A stretch of 5,792 nucleotides of DNA from Candidatus Avimonoglobus intestinipullorum (GCA_018714645.1 DVND01000116.1:1-5792), one strand, 5' to 3'; counted from the stretch's first letter, positions 1 to 5,784 are shown. The notes: generated by a model from the letters alone, not told the origin. Numbers and translations are program-made.

Positions 1-1
1 A

Positions 2-148
2 GGTATTATTGAATATACCGATACGACCATCCGCTTAAACATTGGCGAAAAACAGCTGAAAATAGACGGCGCGCAGCTGGGCATCAAATCTATTGACAGC
101 GACGATATCACCGTCTACGGCGATATCCGGGCCGTGGAATTCATTTGA
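2..148 (+). CDS. yqfC: Sporulation protein YqfC, C-terminal part (5' end outside window)
   Basis: An open frame runs from the window edge to the TGA at 146-148 and gives the last 48 residues of a protein, starting GIIEYTDTTIRLN and ending DIRAVEFI. This matches the second half of the YabP/YqfC family, a beta-rich sporulation protein of roughly 90-100 residues, with the typical pattern of a leucine/asparagine turn followed by a short 'I.G.L.I..ID..DI.V.G.I..VEF' ending. About half of the gene therefore lies upstream of the window. In Bacillus subtilis yqfC is transcribed in the mother cell under sigma-E, and its biochemical role is not established. The identification rests on the C-terminal pattern and on yqfD following 35 nt downstream, the arrangement found across spore-formers. 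Confidence 0.86.
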   Translation, partial: GIIEYTDTTIRLNIGEKQLKIDGAQLGIKSIDSDDITVYGDIRAVEFI

Positions 149-183
149 AGCACAGTTTGTAAAAAATATGTGAGGTTTTTAAA

Positions 184-1413
184 ATGTTTTTAAACAATAT
201 CTTTCAATTTTGGAAAGGATATGTTATACTATATCTGAATGGCTTTTATATGGAGCGTTTCATCAATATTTGCATGCGGCGCGGCATCCGCCTGTGGGGG
301 ATTGCGCGGACGGGGAAGACAAACGGGATTGTCTGCATGTCCATTGGCGATTTTAGAAACATACGCCCTGTTGCATACAAAACGAAAACAGCTGTCAGAA
401 TCAAAAAGAAATGCGGCCTTCCCATTCTGCTCCACAGGTACCGCAGGCGGTATGTCCTGGCTGCAGGCCTGGCCGCCCTGGTTGCTTTTATTGCGGTGAT
501 GTCCCAGTTCATATGGAGCATCGATGTCGTTGGCGCGGACCATTCCGATCCCGCTCAAATTATGGCCGCCGCGGAAAAAGCAGGTGTCCGGATCGGGGTG
601 TTTAAGGGCGCGCTGAAAAGCGGGCAGGAGATGAAGGATATCATTTTAAACAATACCACGGATATATCCTGGGCCTGGGTTTACATCAAGGGCACAAAGG
701 CGGTTGTTGAAGTGAAGGAAAGTATTTTGCCGCCGGCTGTCGTTGACAAATCCCAGCCCTGCGACGTGGTTGCGGCGCGGGACGCGCTGATCAGGAAGGT
801 GACGGTGAAAAACGGGAAATCCGCCGTGCAGCCTGGGGACGCCGTCCTGGCGGGCGACGTTATCATCGCGGGGACGCTGGAATTTGAAAACAGCCCCTAT
901 AAGCTGGTACACGCCATGGGGACGGCAGAGGCTTCCACCTGGCATGAAAAAACAGGGGAATACAAGCTGTATTATGAAACGCGGGTCCCCACCGGCAATC
1001 AGAAAACCTACCATACGCTGCGGCTGTTTTCAAAAAATGTTCATTTGTTTTTCAAAAACCGTATTCCTTATGCAGAATATGACACAATAGAAAATAGCAG
1101 GGAATTGCAGATGGGGAAAGACCGGTTCTTGGGAATTGGGCTGGATTCCGTGACCTATAAGGAAATGGAAACCCACCGCGAGCCGATTTCCTATGAAACG
1201 GCGGTGGAGCTTGCAAGGCGGGATTTGGAGGAGCAAATTGCCAAGGAATTGCTTCCGGGCGCCGACAAAGTGGCAGAGCATATAAAAGACGAGAAAATTG
1301 ACGATGAAACAATCCGGGTGACGCTGACGATGGAATTTGTGGAACAGATTGGCGTGGAAAACCCCATCACCGCACCGCCGCCGGAACCGGAAAAAGAACA
1401 AACAATGGAGTGA
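184..1413 (+). CDS. yqfD: Sporulation protein YqfD
   Basis: This 409-residue protein belongs to the YqfD (stage IV sporulation-type) family, a single-pass membrane protein made during sporulation whose exact activity is unknown. The N-terminus (FWKGYVILYLNGFYMERFIN) fits the family start, a short hydrophobic strand followed by a helix. A basic stretch (about 66-90, ending RYRRRY) precedes one membrane segment at about 91-110, then a soluble domain with a POTRA/FtsQ-like opening (about 111-180). Residues 198-230 carry the conserved family signature: DALIRKV, then QPGDAVLAGDVIIAG. The tail (about 395-409) is proline/glutamate rich. The ATG at 184 is chosen because GAGG at 172-175 lies 8 nt upstream and the family N-terminus begins there; Met23 and Met31 would cut conserved sequence. 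phoH starts 6 nt after the stop, so co-transcription is likely. Family assignment is strong; molecular function is not. Confidence 0.95.
   Translation: MFLNNIFQFWKGYVILYLNGFYMERFINICMRRGIRLWGIARTGKTNGIVCMSIGDFRNIRPVAYKTKTAVRIKKKCGLPILLHRYRRRYVLAAGLAALVAFIAVMSQFIWSIDVVGADHSDPAQIMAAAEKAGVRIGVFKGALKSGQEMKDIILNNTTDISWAWVYIKGTKAVVEVKESILPPAVVDKSQPCDVVAARDALIRKVTVKNGKSAVQPGDAVLAGDVIIAGTLEFENSPYKLVHAMGTAEASTWHEKTGEYKLYYETRVPTGNQKTYHTLRLFSKNVHLFFKNRIPYAEYDTIENSRELQMGKDRFLGIGLDSVTYKEMETHREPISYETAVELARRDLEEQIAKELLPGADKVAEHIKDEKIDDETIRVTLTMEFVEQIGVENPITAPPPEPEKEQTME
215..230 (+). promoter_or_regulatory. Possible internal promoter in the 5' end of yqfD (-10 element)
   Basis: Inside the unusually AT-rich first codons of yqfD there is a TATACT hexamer (225-230) preceded by TG at 222-223, which together make an extended -10 element. 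A weak -35-like TTTCAA lies at 202-207 with a 17-nt spacer. The same bases also partly resemble a sigma-E -10 (TATACTAT against CATACAAT). No conserved start codon of yqfD follows closely, so if it is active it would serve the downstream housekeeping genes from phoH onward. AT-rich coding DNA produces such matches by chance, so this is a suggestion only. Confidence 0.2.
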
Positions 1414-1419
1414 TTCGTA

Positions 1420-2424
1420 TTGAACCAAAGACAAATTCAGCTCCCTGACACCCTGGACATCAGCGCGCTGTTCGGAAGCTTTGACGCAAACGTCAAGCTT
1501 TTGGAAAAAGCGCTTTCCGTGTCCATTACCTGCCGGGAGAACGTGTTGAAAATCACGGGCGAGGAGGAGCAGGTTGAAAAGTGCGACGCCGTCTTGCATG
1601 CGCTGATCGGGATTCTCAACAAGGGCGAATTGATAGACGAGCAAAAAATCATCTATGCCATTACCATGGTGCAGGAAAACGGCGGGTTTGACATCAAAAT
1701 GCTGGGGGACGACTGCATCGCAATCACTTCCAAGGGCAGCCCGATTAAAACGAAAACCCTTGGGCAAAAGCAGTATATTGAGGCAATCAAAAACAACACA
1801 ATTATTTTCGGGATCGGCCCCGCCGGGACGGGGAAAACGTACCTGGCCGTTGCCATGGCGGTTACGGCGCTGCGGAACAAGGAGGTAAGCCGCATCATCC
1901 TGACGCGGCCCGCTATTGAGGCGGGCGAAAAGCTGGGGTTCCTGCCGGGCGACCTGCAGAGCAAGGTAGACCCGTACCTGCGCCCGCTCTACGACGGTAT
2001 GTATGAGATGCTTGGCGCAGAGGGGTTCCTGCGCTATCAGGAGAAGGGCGTGATCGAGGTTGCGCCGCTGGCGTATATGCGGGGGCGCACACTGGACAAT
2101 GCATTTATCATTTTGGATGAAGCGCAAAATACAACGCCGGAACAGATGAAAATGTTTTTGACCCGTATCGGTTTTGGCGCGAAAGCGATCATCACGGGCG
2201 ACATCACACAGATTGACTTGCCGGACGGCAAAAAATCGGGGCTGAAAGCGGCGCAGCGGATTTTAAAGGGCATTGAGGATATCGCTTTTTGCGCTTTTTC
2301 AGAGAAAGATGTGGTGCGCCATCCGCTGGTGCAGCGCATTATTAAAGCATACGAACGGTACGACGCAGAACAGGAGAAAAAACGGAGAAATGACCGAAGT
2401 ATTAATCGAGAACACGCAAAATAA
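1420..2424 (+). CDS. phoH: PhoH/YbeZ family ATPase (PhoH-like protein)
   Basis: This 334-residue protein is a PhoH-like (YbeZ/PhoL) P-loop ATPase, a family related to the helicase superfamily 1 core and functionally linked to YbeY in RNA processing and ribosome maturation. Residues 1-110 form the N-terminal region with a KH-like pattern (VSITCRENVLKITGEEEQVE). The ATPase core follows: Walker A GPAGTGKT at 133-140, the conserved LTRPAIEAGEKLGFLPGDL at 161-179, Walker B FIILDEAQN at 229-237, and TGDITQIDLP at 259-268, ending with HPLVQRIIKAYE. Length is normal for the family. The start is TTG at 1420, with GGAG at 1407-1410 (within the end of yqfD) 9 nt upstream; the N-terminus QIQLPDTLDISALFGSFDANV matches the family. 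The 3' end overlaps ybeY by 35 nt. In Bacillus relatives a pgpH-type gene usually separates phoH and ybeY; here it is absent. Confidence 0.97.
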   Translation: MNQRQIQLPDTLDISALFGSFDANVKLLEKALSVSITCRENVLKITGEEEQVEKCDAVLHALIGILNKGELIDEQKIIYAITMVQENGGFDIKMLGDDCIAITSKGSPIKTKTLGQKQYIEAIKNNTIIFGIGPAGTGKTYLAVAMAVTALRNKEVSRIILTRPAIEAGEKLGFLPGDLQSKVDPYLRPLYDGMYEMLGAEGFLRYQEKGVIEVAPLAYMRGRTLDNAFIILDEAQNTTPEQMKMFLTRIGFGAKAIITGDITQIDLPDGKKSGLKAAQRILKGIEDIAFCAFSEKDVVRHPLVQRIIKAYERYDAEQEKKRRNDRSINREHAK

Positions 2425-2881
2425 AATTGAAATCACAGAAGAGATTTTAACGTTGATCCGGCAGGTGCTGGAGGCGGGGCTTGCCTATGAGGACTGCGAT
2501 TTTGACGCGCAGATCAGCGTGACGCTGACTGATAACGCGGCGATACAGGCGCTCAATTTGGAGCAGCGGGGGATTGACGCGCCAACGGATGTGCTGTCGT
2601 TTCCGATGCTGGAATTTGATGAAAACGGCAATTGCCTGGACAATGCGTTTGATTTTGACGGCGATTTTGTGGTCTTGGGCGACATTGTCATCTCCTGTGA
2701 GCGGGCCTTGGCGCAGGCCGAGGAATACGGGCATTCCTTCCGGCGGGAAATTGCGTTTTTAACGGTACATTCCCTGCTGCATCTGCTGGGCTATGACCAT
2801 GTGGATAACCCGGAGGGGGAACGGCAAATGCGCACAAAACAGAACGAAATATTGAACAAGCTGGGCGTCACGAGGGATTAA
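2390..2881 (+). CDS. ybeY: YbeY endoribonuclease / rRNA maturation factor
   Basis: The 163-residue product is YbeY (UPF0054), a zinc-dependent single-strand endoribonuclease involved in 16S rRNA 3'-end maturation and ribosome quality control. The zinc motif HSLLHLLGYDH places the three ligand histidines at 127, 131 and 137 (H-x3-H-x5-H). The other family hallmark, RGIDAPTDVLSFP (60-72), holds the conserved arginine, and VVLGDIVIS (94-102) is also typical. The frame is open further upstream (to 2273), but the ATG at 2390 is chosen because MTEVLIENTQ matches the family N-terminus and gives the normal length. AGGAG at 2372-2376 lies 13 nt upstream, which is longer than ideal, and a second GGAG at 2384-2387 is too close, so translation is probably coupled to phoH, which it overlaps by 35 nt. 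The partnership of YbeZ/PhoH and YbeY is known and fits the overlap. Confidence 0.97.
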   Translation: MTEVLIENTQNKIEITEEILTLIRQVLEAGLAYEDCDFDAQISVTLTDNAAIQALNLEQRGIDAPTDVLSFPMLEFDENGNCLDNAFDFDGDFVVLGDIVISCERALAQAEEYGHSFRREIAFLTVHSLLHLLGYDHVDNPEGERQMRTKQNEILNKLGVTRD

Positions 2882-2888
2882 GAGGTGA
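2881..2888 (+). promoter_or_regulatory. Ribosome binding site that fixes the dgkA start
   Basis: AGAGGTGA at 2881-2888 is complementary to the 16S rRNA 3' end and sits 5-8 nt before the GTG at 2894. The GTG at 2885-2887 lies inside this site, has no ribosome binding site of its own, and is therefore unlikely to be the true start even though it is in frame. Confidence 0.75.
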
Positions 2889-2893
2889 AAGCC

Positions 2894-3373
2894 GTGCACA
2901 AAAATACAAGTTTTTTTGACAGCCTGAAACATGCGCTCTGTGGGATCATTACGCCCCTTCGGACAGAGGTCAACCTGCGCATCCATGCGGCAATTGCAAC
3001 CCTGATTTGCGTTTTTGCGTATTTTTATGGCATATCCCGCATGGAGTGGGGGATGTTGTTCTTGGCGATCGCCTTTGTAATTATTGCGGAGTTGGTGAAC
3101 ACAGCGGTGGAAAATGCCGTGGATACGGCCACCAGCGGCTATGCCGTTACCGCCAAACGGGCGAAGGACGCCGCCGCCGGCGCGGTACTGGCCGCGGCCT
3201 TTTTTGCGGTGCTGGTGGGGGTTGTGCTGTTTGGCGACCTGGGAAAAATTACATACACGCTGGCGCTGATTTTTACAGATGCGGGCCGGCTGGTACCATG
3301 CCTTATTTTGGGGCTTTTGGATGTATTTTTTATCATATTTGGAGGAGTAAAAAAGAAGGATGAAGAAGAATAA
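2894..3373 (+). CDS. dgkA: Diacylglycerol kinase family protein (probable undecaprenol kinase, DgkA)
   Basis: This 159-residue integral membrane kinase belongs to the prokaryotic DgkA family. In Gram-positive bacteria the enzyme mainly phosphorylates undecaprenol to undecaprenyl phosphate, the lipid carrier for cell-wall synthesis. The active-site residues align with the E. coli enzyme at a constant offset: Glu25 (E28), Glu66-Asn69-Glu73 in AELVNTAVENAVD (E69, N72, E76), and Lys91-Asp92 in AKRAKDAAAGAVL (K94, D95). Membrane segments are visible at about 32-47, 52-70 and 95-115. A fourth hydrophobic segment at about 133-150, followed by a charged VKKKDEEE tail, makes the protein about 35-40 residues longer than the usual 120. 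The GTG at 2894 is preferred over GTG 2885 because the latter lies within the ribosome binding site. The gene starts 12 nt after ybeY and overlaps era by 14 nt. A cdd gene, which sits between dgkA and era in B. subtilis, is absent. Confidence 0.93.
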   Translation: MHKNTSFFDSLKHALCGIITPLRTEVNLRIHAAIATLICVFAYFYGISRMEWGMLFLAIAFVIIAELVNTAVENAVDTATSGYAVTAKRAKDAAAGAVLAAAFFAVLVGVVLFGDLGKITYTLALIFTDAGRLVPCLILGLLDVFFIIFGGVKKKDEEE

Positions 3374-4256
3374 TCATTATAAATCTGGATTTGTGGGCAT
3401 TATTGGTATGCCGAATGTGGGGAAATCAACATTGCTCAATCAGGTAATCGGACAAAAAATTGCCATTATTTCCGATAAACCGCAAACAACACGCAACAAA
3501 ATCCTGGCAATTTATACGACGGACGAAGAACAGATTATTTTCACCGATACGCCGGGCATACACAAGCCCCATAACCGTTTGGGGGAATACATGGTGCGGG
3601 TTGCGGAAAACTGCATGAACGATATGGACATGCTGCTGTTTATGATTGACGCGACGCGCTCCATCCAGGAAACTGAACGCCGGATTGCGCAGGATATCGG
3701 AAAAACCGGGCTGCCCTGCATCCTGGTAATGAACAAGGTGGATTTGGTGCGGAAGGATCGGCTATTGCCATTGATTGCAGATTACAGCAACCTGCATGAT
3801 TTTGACGTGATTGTGCCCATCAGCGCGAAATCAGGCGACGGCGTGGACATTTTGCTGAACAAAATCAAAGCGTACCTGCCGGAGGGGCCGAAATTTTATT
3901 ATGAAGACCAGATTACCGACCAGCAGGAAAAACAGATCGCTGCGGAGATTATCCGCGAGAAGCTGCTGTGGCTGTTGGACAAGGAAGTACCCCACGGCAT
4001 TGCAATAGAGATTGAAAAGATGCAGGAAAAAGAAAAAATTACCAGCATCTCCGCCAGCATTTACTGCGAAAAGGCAAGCCACAAGGGGATTATTATTGGA
4101 AAAAACGGGGAGATGCTGAAAAAAATCGGCACCATGGCCCGGAGCGACATTGAAAAAATGCTGGACAAAAAGGTCTATCTGGAGCTTTGGGTCAAGGTAA
4201 AAACGGATTGGCGCAACAGCAACAAGCAGATTAAAAGCTTTGGTTTTGAGGCATAA
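3360..4256 (+). CDS. era: GTPase Era
   Basis: This 298-residue protein is Era, the GTPase that binds the 3' end of 16S rRNA and supports assembly of the 30S subunit. The GTPase motifs appear in order: G1 GMPNVGKST (16-24), G2 in PQTTRNKI (41-48), G3 DTPG (63-66), G4 NKVD (125-128) and G5 SAK (155-157). A C-terminal KH domain carries the RNA-binding loop GIIIGKNGEMLKKIG (243-257), and the end VKVKTDWRNSNKQIKSFGF is typical. The second G1 residue is Met where most Era proteins have Arg (GRPNVGKS), a conservative oddity outside the lysine and serine that matter. The ATG at 3360 is the first possible start, because an in-frame TAA lies at 3348-3350; GGAGGAG at 3341-3347 is 12 nt upstream. It overlaps dgkA by 14 nt, and it shares its rRNA-maturation role with ybeY and phoH upstream. 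Confidence 0.99.
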   Translation: MKKNNHYKSGFVGIIGMPNVGKSTLLNQVIGQKIAIISDKPQTTRNKILAIYTTDEEQIIFTDTPGIHKPHNRLGEYMVRVAENCMNDMDMLLFMIDATRSIQETERRIAQDIGKTGLPCILVMNKVDLVRKDRLLPLIADYSNLHDFDVIVPISAKSGDGVDILLNKIKAYLPEGPKFYYEDQITDQQEKQIAAEIIREKLLWLLDKEVPHGIAIEIEKMQEKEKITSISASIYCEKASHKGIIIGKNGEMLKKIGTMARSDIEKMLDKKVYLELWVKVKTDWRNSNKQIKSFGFEA

Positions 4257-4332
4257 GGGAAATAGTGACAGTATAAAGCGCCCATAACGATGAATCCTAA
4301 TAGTAAATACGGGTTTGAAAGGGGACGTCGTT

Positions 4333-4473
4333 TTGGAGTTATATGATTTTTCATGGCAGGCTTTCCGGCAGACAGGCGATATTGAGGCCTATCTGCTGTT
4401 GAAAAATATCGAAAACAGGAAAGAAAATGAGGAAAAGGAACGGCAATGCCAAACATTAAATCAAGAGGGCTGA
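4333..4473 (+). CDS. yqzL: YqzL family small protein
   Basis: A 46-residue protein is encoded between era and recO, starting at TTG 4333 and stopping at TGA 4471-4473. The first 23 residues (MELYDFSWQAFRQTGDIEAY, then LLL) match the YqzL family, whose core is a Trp-x2-Phe-x2-Thr-Gly-Asp/Asn-hydrophobic-x2-Tyr-Leu-Leu pattern. YqzL sits between era and recO in B. subtilis as well, so position supports the call. The remainder (about 24-46) is a highly charged Lys/Glu helix. The ribosome binding site GAAAGGGGA (4317-4325) is 7-8 nt before the TTG. The last 28 nt overlap recO in another frame. The function of YqzL is unknown. The gene is easy to miss because of its size and non-ATG start. Confidence 0.85.
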   Translation: MELYDFSWQAFRQTGDIEAYLLLKNIENRKENEEKERQCQTLNQEG

Positions 4474-5189
4474 TTATCCGCCAGCATGAATTTGGAGAAG
4501 CAAACCGGATGCTGACGGTGTTTTGCGAAGATATCGGAATTGTGAAGGTGAGCGCCTATGGCGCACGGAATACGAAAGGCCGCCAGGCGGCGGCCTTGCA
4601 GGTCCTGACCTATTCTGATTTTGTATTCTACAAAGGGACAAGCGACATTTTTTCCATTAACGCAGCGGAAACGGTTGACAGCTTTTTCCCAATACGGGAA
4701 AGCATTGAAAAACTGTCCCTCTGCACGTATTTGTCGGAAATCACCTATACGGCGCTGGATCAGCACGTGCCGGACAACCAGTTGCTGCACTTGTTTTTGA
4801 ATACCTTGTATTTGCTGGCTTATAAGGATATTTCCTGCAAGCTGGCAAAAACGGTTTATGAAATCCGCCTGGCAGCGCACAGCGGCTACATGCCAATATT
4901 GAACCGGTGTAAAATTTGCGGCAGGGAAGACGGGCTCGCCTTTTTTTCCTATGCAGGCGGCGCCCTCTGCGGCAATTGTGCCGCCCCTTCAGAACAGGCC
5001 GTGCCCGTCAGCGCCGATTGCCTGCATGCATTTTACTATATCCTTGCCGCTGACGAAAAAAAAGTGTTTTCTTTCCGCATTTCCGAAGAACTGCTTTCTG
5101 AGCTTTCCGTCCTTTCAGAAACTTATATCCAGAAGCAGTTGGACCGCAGCTTCCAGTCATTAGAATATTATAAAAATATTATCAGTTGA
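4446..5189 (+). CDS. recO: DNA repair protein RecO
   Basis: The 247-residue product is RecO, the mediator that works with RecR (and RecF) to displace SSB and load RecA on single-stranded DNA in recombination repair. The N-terminal OB fold spans about residues 1-80 and opens with the family pattern SRGLIIRQHEFGEANRMLTV, where the ligand-binding surface starts. A helical region follows (about 85-150). A four-cysteine zinc site is present at Cys155, Cys158, Cys175 and Cys178 (RCKICG ... ALCGNC), as in most Firmicutes RecO. Length is normal (about 240-260). The ATG at 4446 has AAAGGAA at 4434-4440 and matches the family start. It overlaps yqzL by 28 nt and is followed 12 nt later by the deaminase gene. 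A strong hairpin lies within its coding sequence at 4576-4597. Confidence 0.96.
   Translation: MPNIKSRGLIIRQHEFGEANRMLTVFCEDIGIVKVSAYGARNTKGRQAAALQVLTYSDFVFYKGTSDIFSINAAETVDSFFPIRESIEKLSLCTYLSEITYTALDQHVPDNQLLHLFLNTLYLLAYKDISCKLAKTVYEIRLAAHSGYMPILNRCKICGREDGLAFFSYAGGALCGNCAAPSEQAVPVSADCLHAFYYILAADEKKVFSFRISEELLSELSVLSETYIQKQLDRSFQSLEYYKNIIS
4576..4597 (+). repeat. Perfect inverted repeat (hairpin) inside recO
   Basis: Two 9-nt arms, AAGGCCGCC (4576-4584) and GGCGGCCTT (4589-4597), are exact reverse complements separated by the 4-nt loop AGGC. In RNA this gives a GC-rich stem of 9 pairs. It lies about 130 nt inside recO and encodes part of KGRQAAAL. It is not followed by a T tract on either strand, so it does not look like a terminator. 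The alanine/arginine codons used there are GC-rich, and chance is a reasonable explanation. Confidence 0.7.
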
Positions 5190-5201
5190 GGAGGAACGAC
5201 C

Positions 5202-5690
5202 ATGGATCGGCGTGATAAGAGGAATTATTATCTGGATATTGCACAGACCGTCGCAGAACGGGGGACATGCCTGCGCCGCAATTACGGGGCAATTATTGTA
5301 CATAATGATGAGATTATCTCCACAGGATATGTCGGCGCGCCGCGGGGCAGGAAAAACTGTAGCGATATCGGCCGGTGCATCCGGCAAGAATTGAACATCC
5401 CCCGCGGGGAACGGTATGAGAGCTGCCGCAGTGTCCACGCGGAAGCCAACGCGATTATTTCCGCTGCCCGGCGGGATATGATCGGCGCGACGCTGTATAT
5501 GGTTGGCCTGGAGCACGATACAAAGGAAATCGTGCCAAACAGCAACAGCTGTGCCATGTGTAAGCGCATGATTATCAACGCCGGGATTGCAGAGGTCGTT
5601 GTGCGGGACACGCCGGATGAATACAGGGTCATCCGCGTGCAGGATTGGGTCGACAACGATGAATCGCTAAACGGTGTGTTCGGATATTAG
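5202..5690 (+). CDS. dCMP deaminase family protein (zinc-dependent deaminase)
   Basis: This 162-residue protein is a zinc-dependent deaminase of the cytidine/deoxycytidylate deaminase superfamily. Its likely reaction is dCMP to dUMP, feeding thymidylate synthesis in the cytosol. The catalytic motif HAEANAI (79-85) supplies zinc ligand His79 and proton shuttle Glu81; the other ligands are Cys117 and Cys120 in SCAMCKRMIINAGI. Cys23, Cys53, Cys59 and Cys75 could form a second, structural zinc site like that of phage and ComEB-type dCMP deaminases (inference). The substrate-side motif reads GYVGAPRG rather than the usual GYNG, and the Pro usually before the first CxxC cysteine is Ser116; I believe both are typical of a clostridial subgroup with the RRDKRNYYLDIA start, so substrate is not certain. 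The ATG at 5202 follows GAGGAGGA (5188-5195) at 6 nt. It begins 12 nt after recO and appears to end the transcription unit. Confidence 0.9.
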   Translation: MDRRDKRNYYLDIAQTVAERGTCLRRNYGAIIVHNDEIISTGYVGAPRGRKNCSDIGRCIRQELNIPRGERYESCRSVHAEANAIISAARRDMIGATLYMVGLEHDTKEIVPNSNSCAMCKRMIINAGIAEVVVRDTPDEYRVIRVQDWVDNDESLNGVFGY

Positions 5691-5728
5691 CTGCAATAAA
5701 TTTTATAAAAATTTTTTACAAATTTCAC

Positions 5729-5757
5729 TTGCATTTTATAGATGATTGTGATAAAAT
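5729..5757 (+). promoter_or_regulatory. Probable sigma-A promoter for the gene beyond the window
   Basis: In the AT-rich gap after the deaminase gene, TTGCAT (5729-5734) and TAAAAT (5752-5757) are separated by exactly 17 nt. The -10 hexamer is preceded by TGA (5749-5751), giving an extended -10. An overlapping alternative is TTTACA (5715-5720) with TATAGA (5737-5742) and a 16-nt spacer. Either would start transcription about 20-40 nt before the ribosome binding site at the window end. This suggests that the next gene has its own promoter and that the yqfC-to-deaminase operon ends here. Confidence 0.5.
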
Positions 5758-5784
5758 ATCTGGGTGTTATGTAATAATCTATTT

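Noticed and set aside
1030..2127. Long open frame of 365 codons on the - strand, opposite yqfD and phoH
   Set aside because: It lies wholly opposite two well-identified genes, has a composition rich in His/Arg/Pro/Cys typical of a complement frame, and shows no recognisable domain.
2273..2389. Upstream extension of ybeY to the ATG at 2273
   Set aside because: It would add 39 residues translated from inside phoH with no resemblance to YbeY, and the protein would exceed the family length.
3007..3363. 118-codon + strand frame within dgkA
   Set aside because: Out-of-frame reading of dgkA, Gly/Arg/Cys-rich, with no motif; the DgkA catalytic residues are in the other frame.
4257..4332. Possible promoter in the era-yqzL gap (GTGACA at 4265, TATAAA at 4272)
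   Set aside because: The hexamers do not pair with an acceptable spacer (the candidate elements are almost adjacent), and no other good pair was found. The 76-nt gap also shows no convincing terminator.
4175..4456. 93-codon frame on the - strand across the era-recO gap
   Set aside because: It covers the yqzL gene and the end of era. The + strand frame has a ribosome binding site and a family motif; this one has neither.
4461..4880. 139-codon frame on the - strand opposite recO
   Set aside because: Shadow of the recO frame; no family features, and recO is certain on the other strand.
5160..5516. 118-codon frame on the - strand opposite the deaminase
   Set aside because: Antisense to a gene with clear catalytic motifs, and its sequence resembles no known family.
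5698..5714. AT-only inverted repeat (arms AAATTTT and AAAATTT, loop ATA) followed by TTT as a terminator for the operon
   Set aside because: A stem of seven A-T pairs is too weak for a standard intrinsic terminator, and such palindromes are expected in AT-rich DNA. It remains possible that it contributes weakly.
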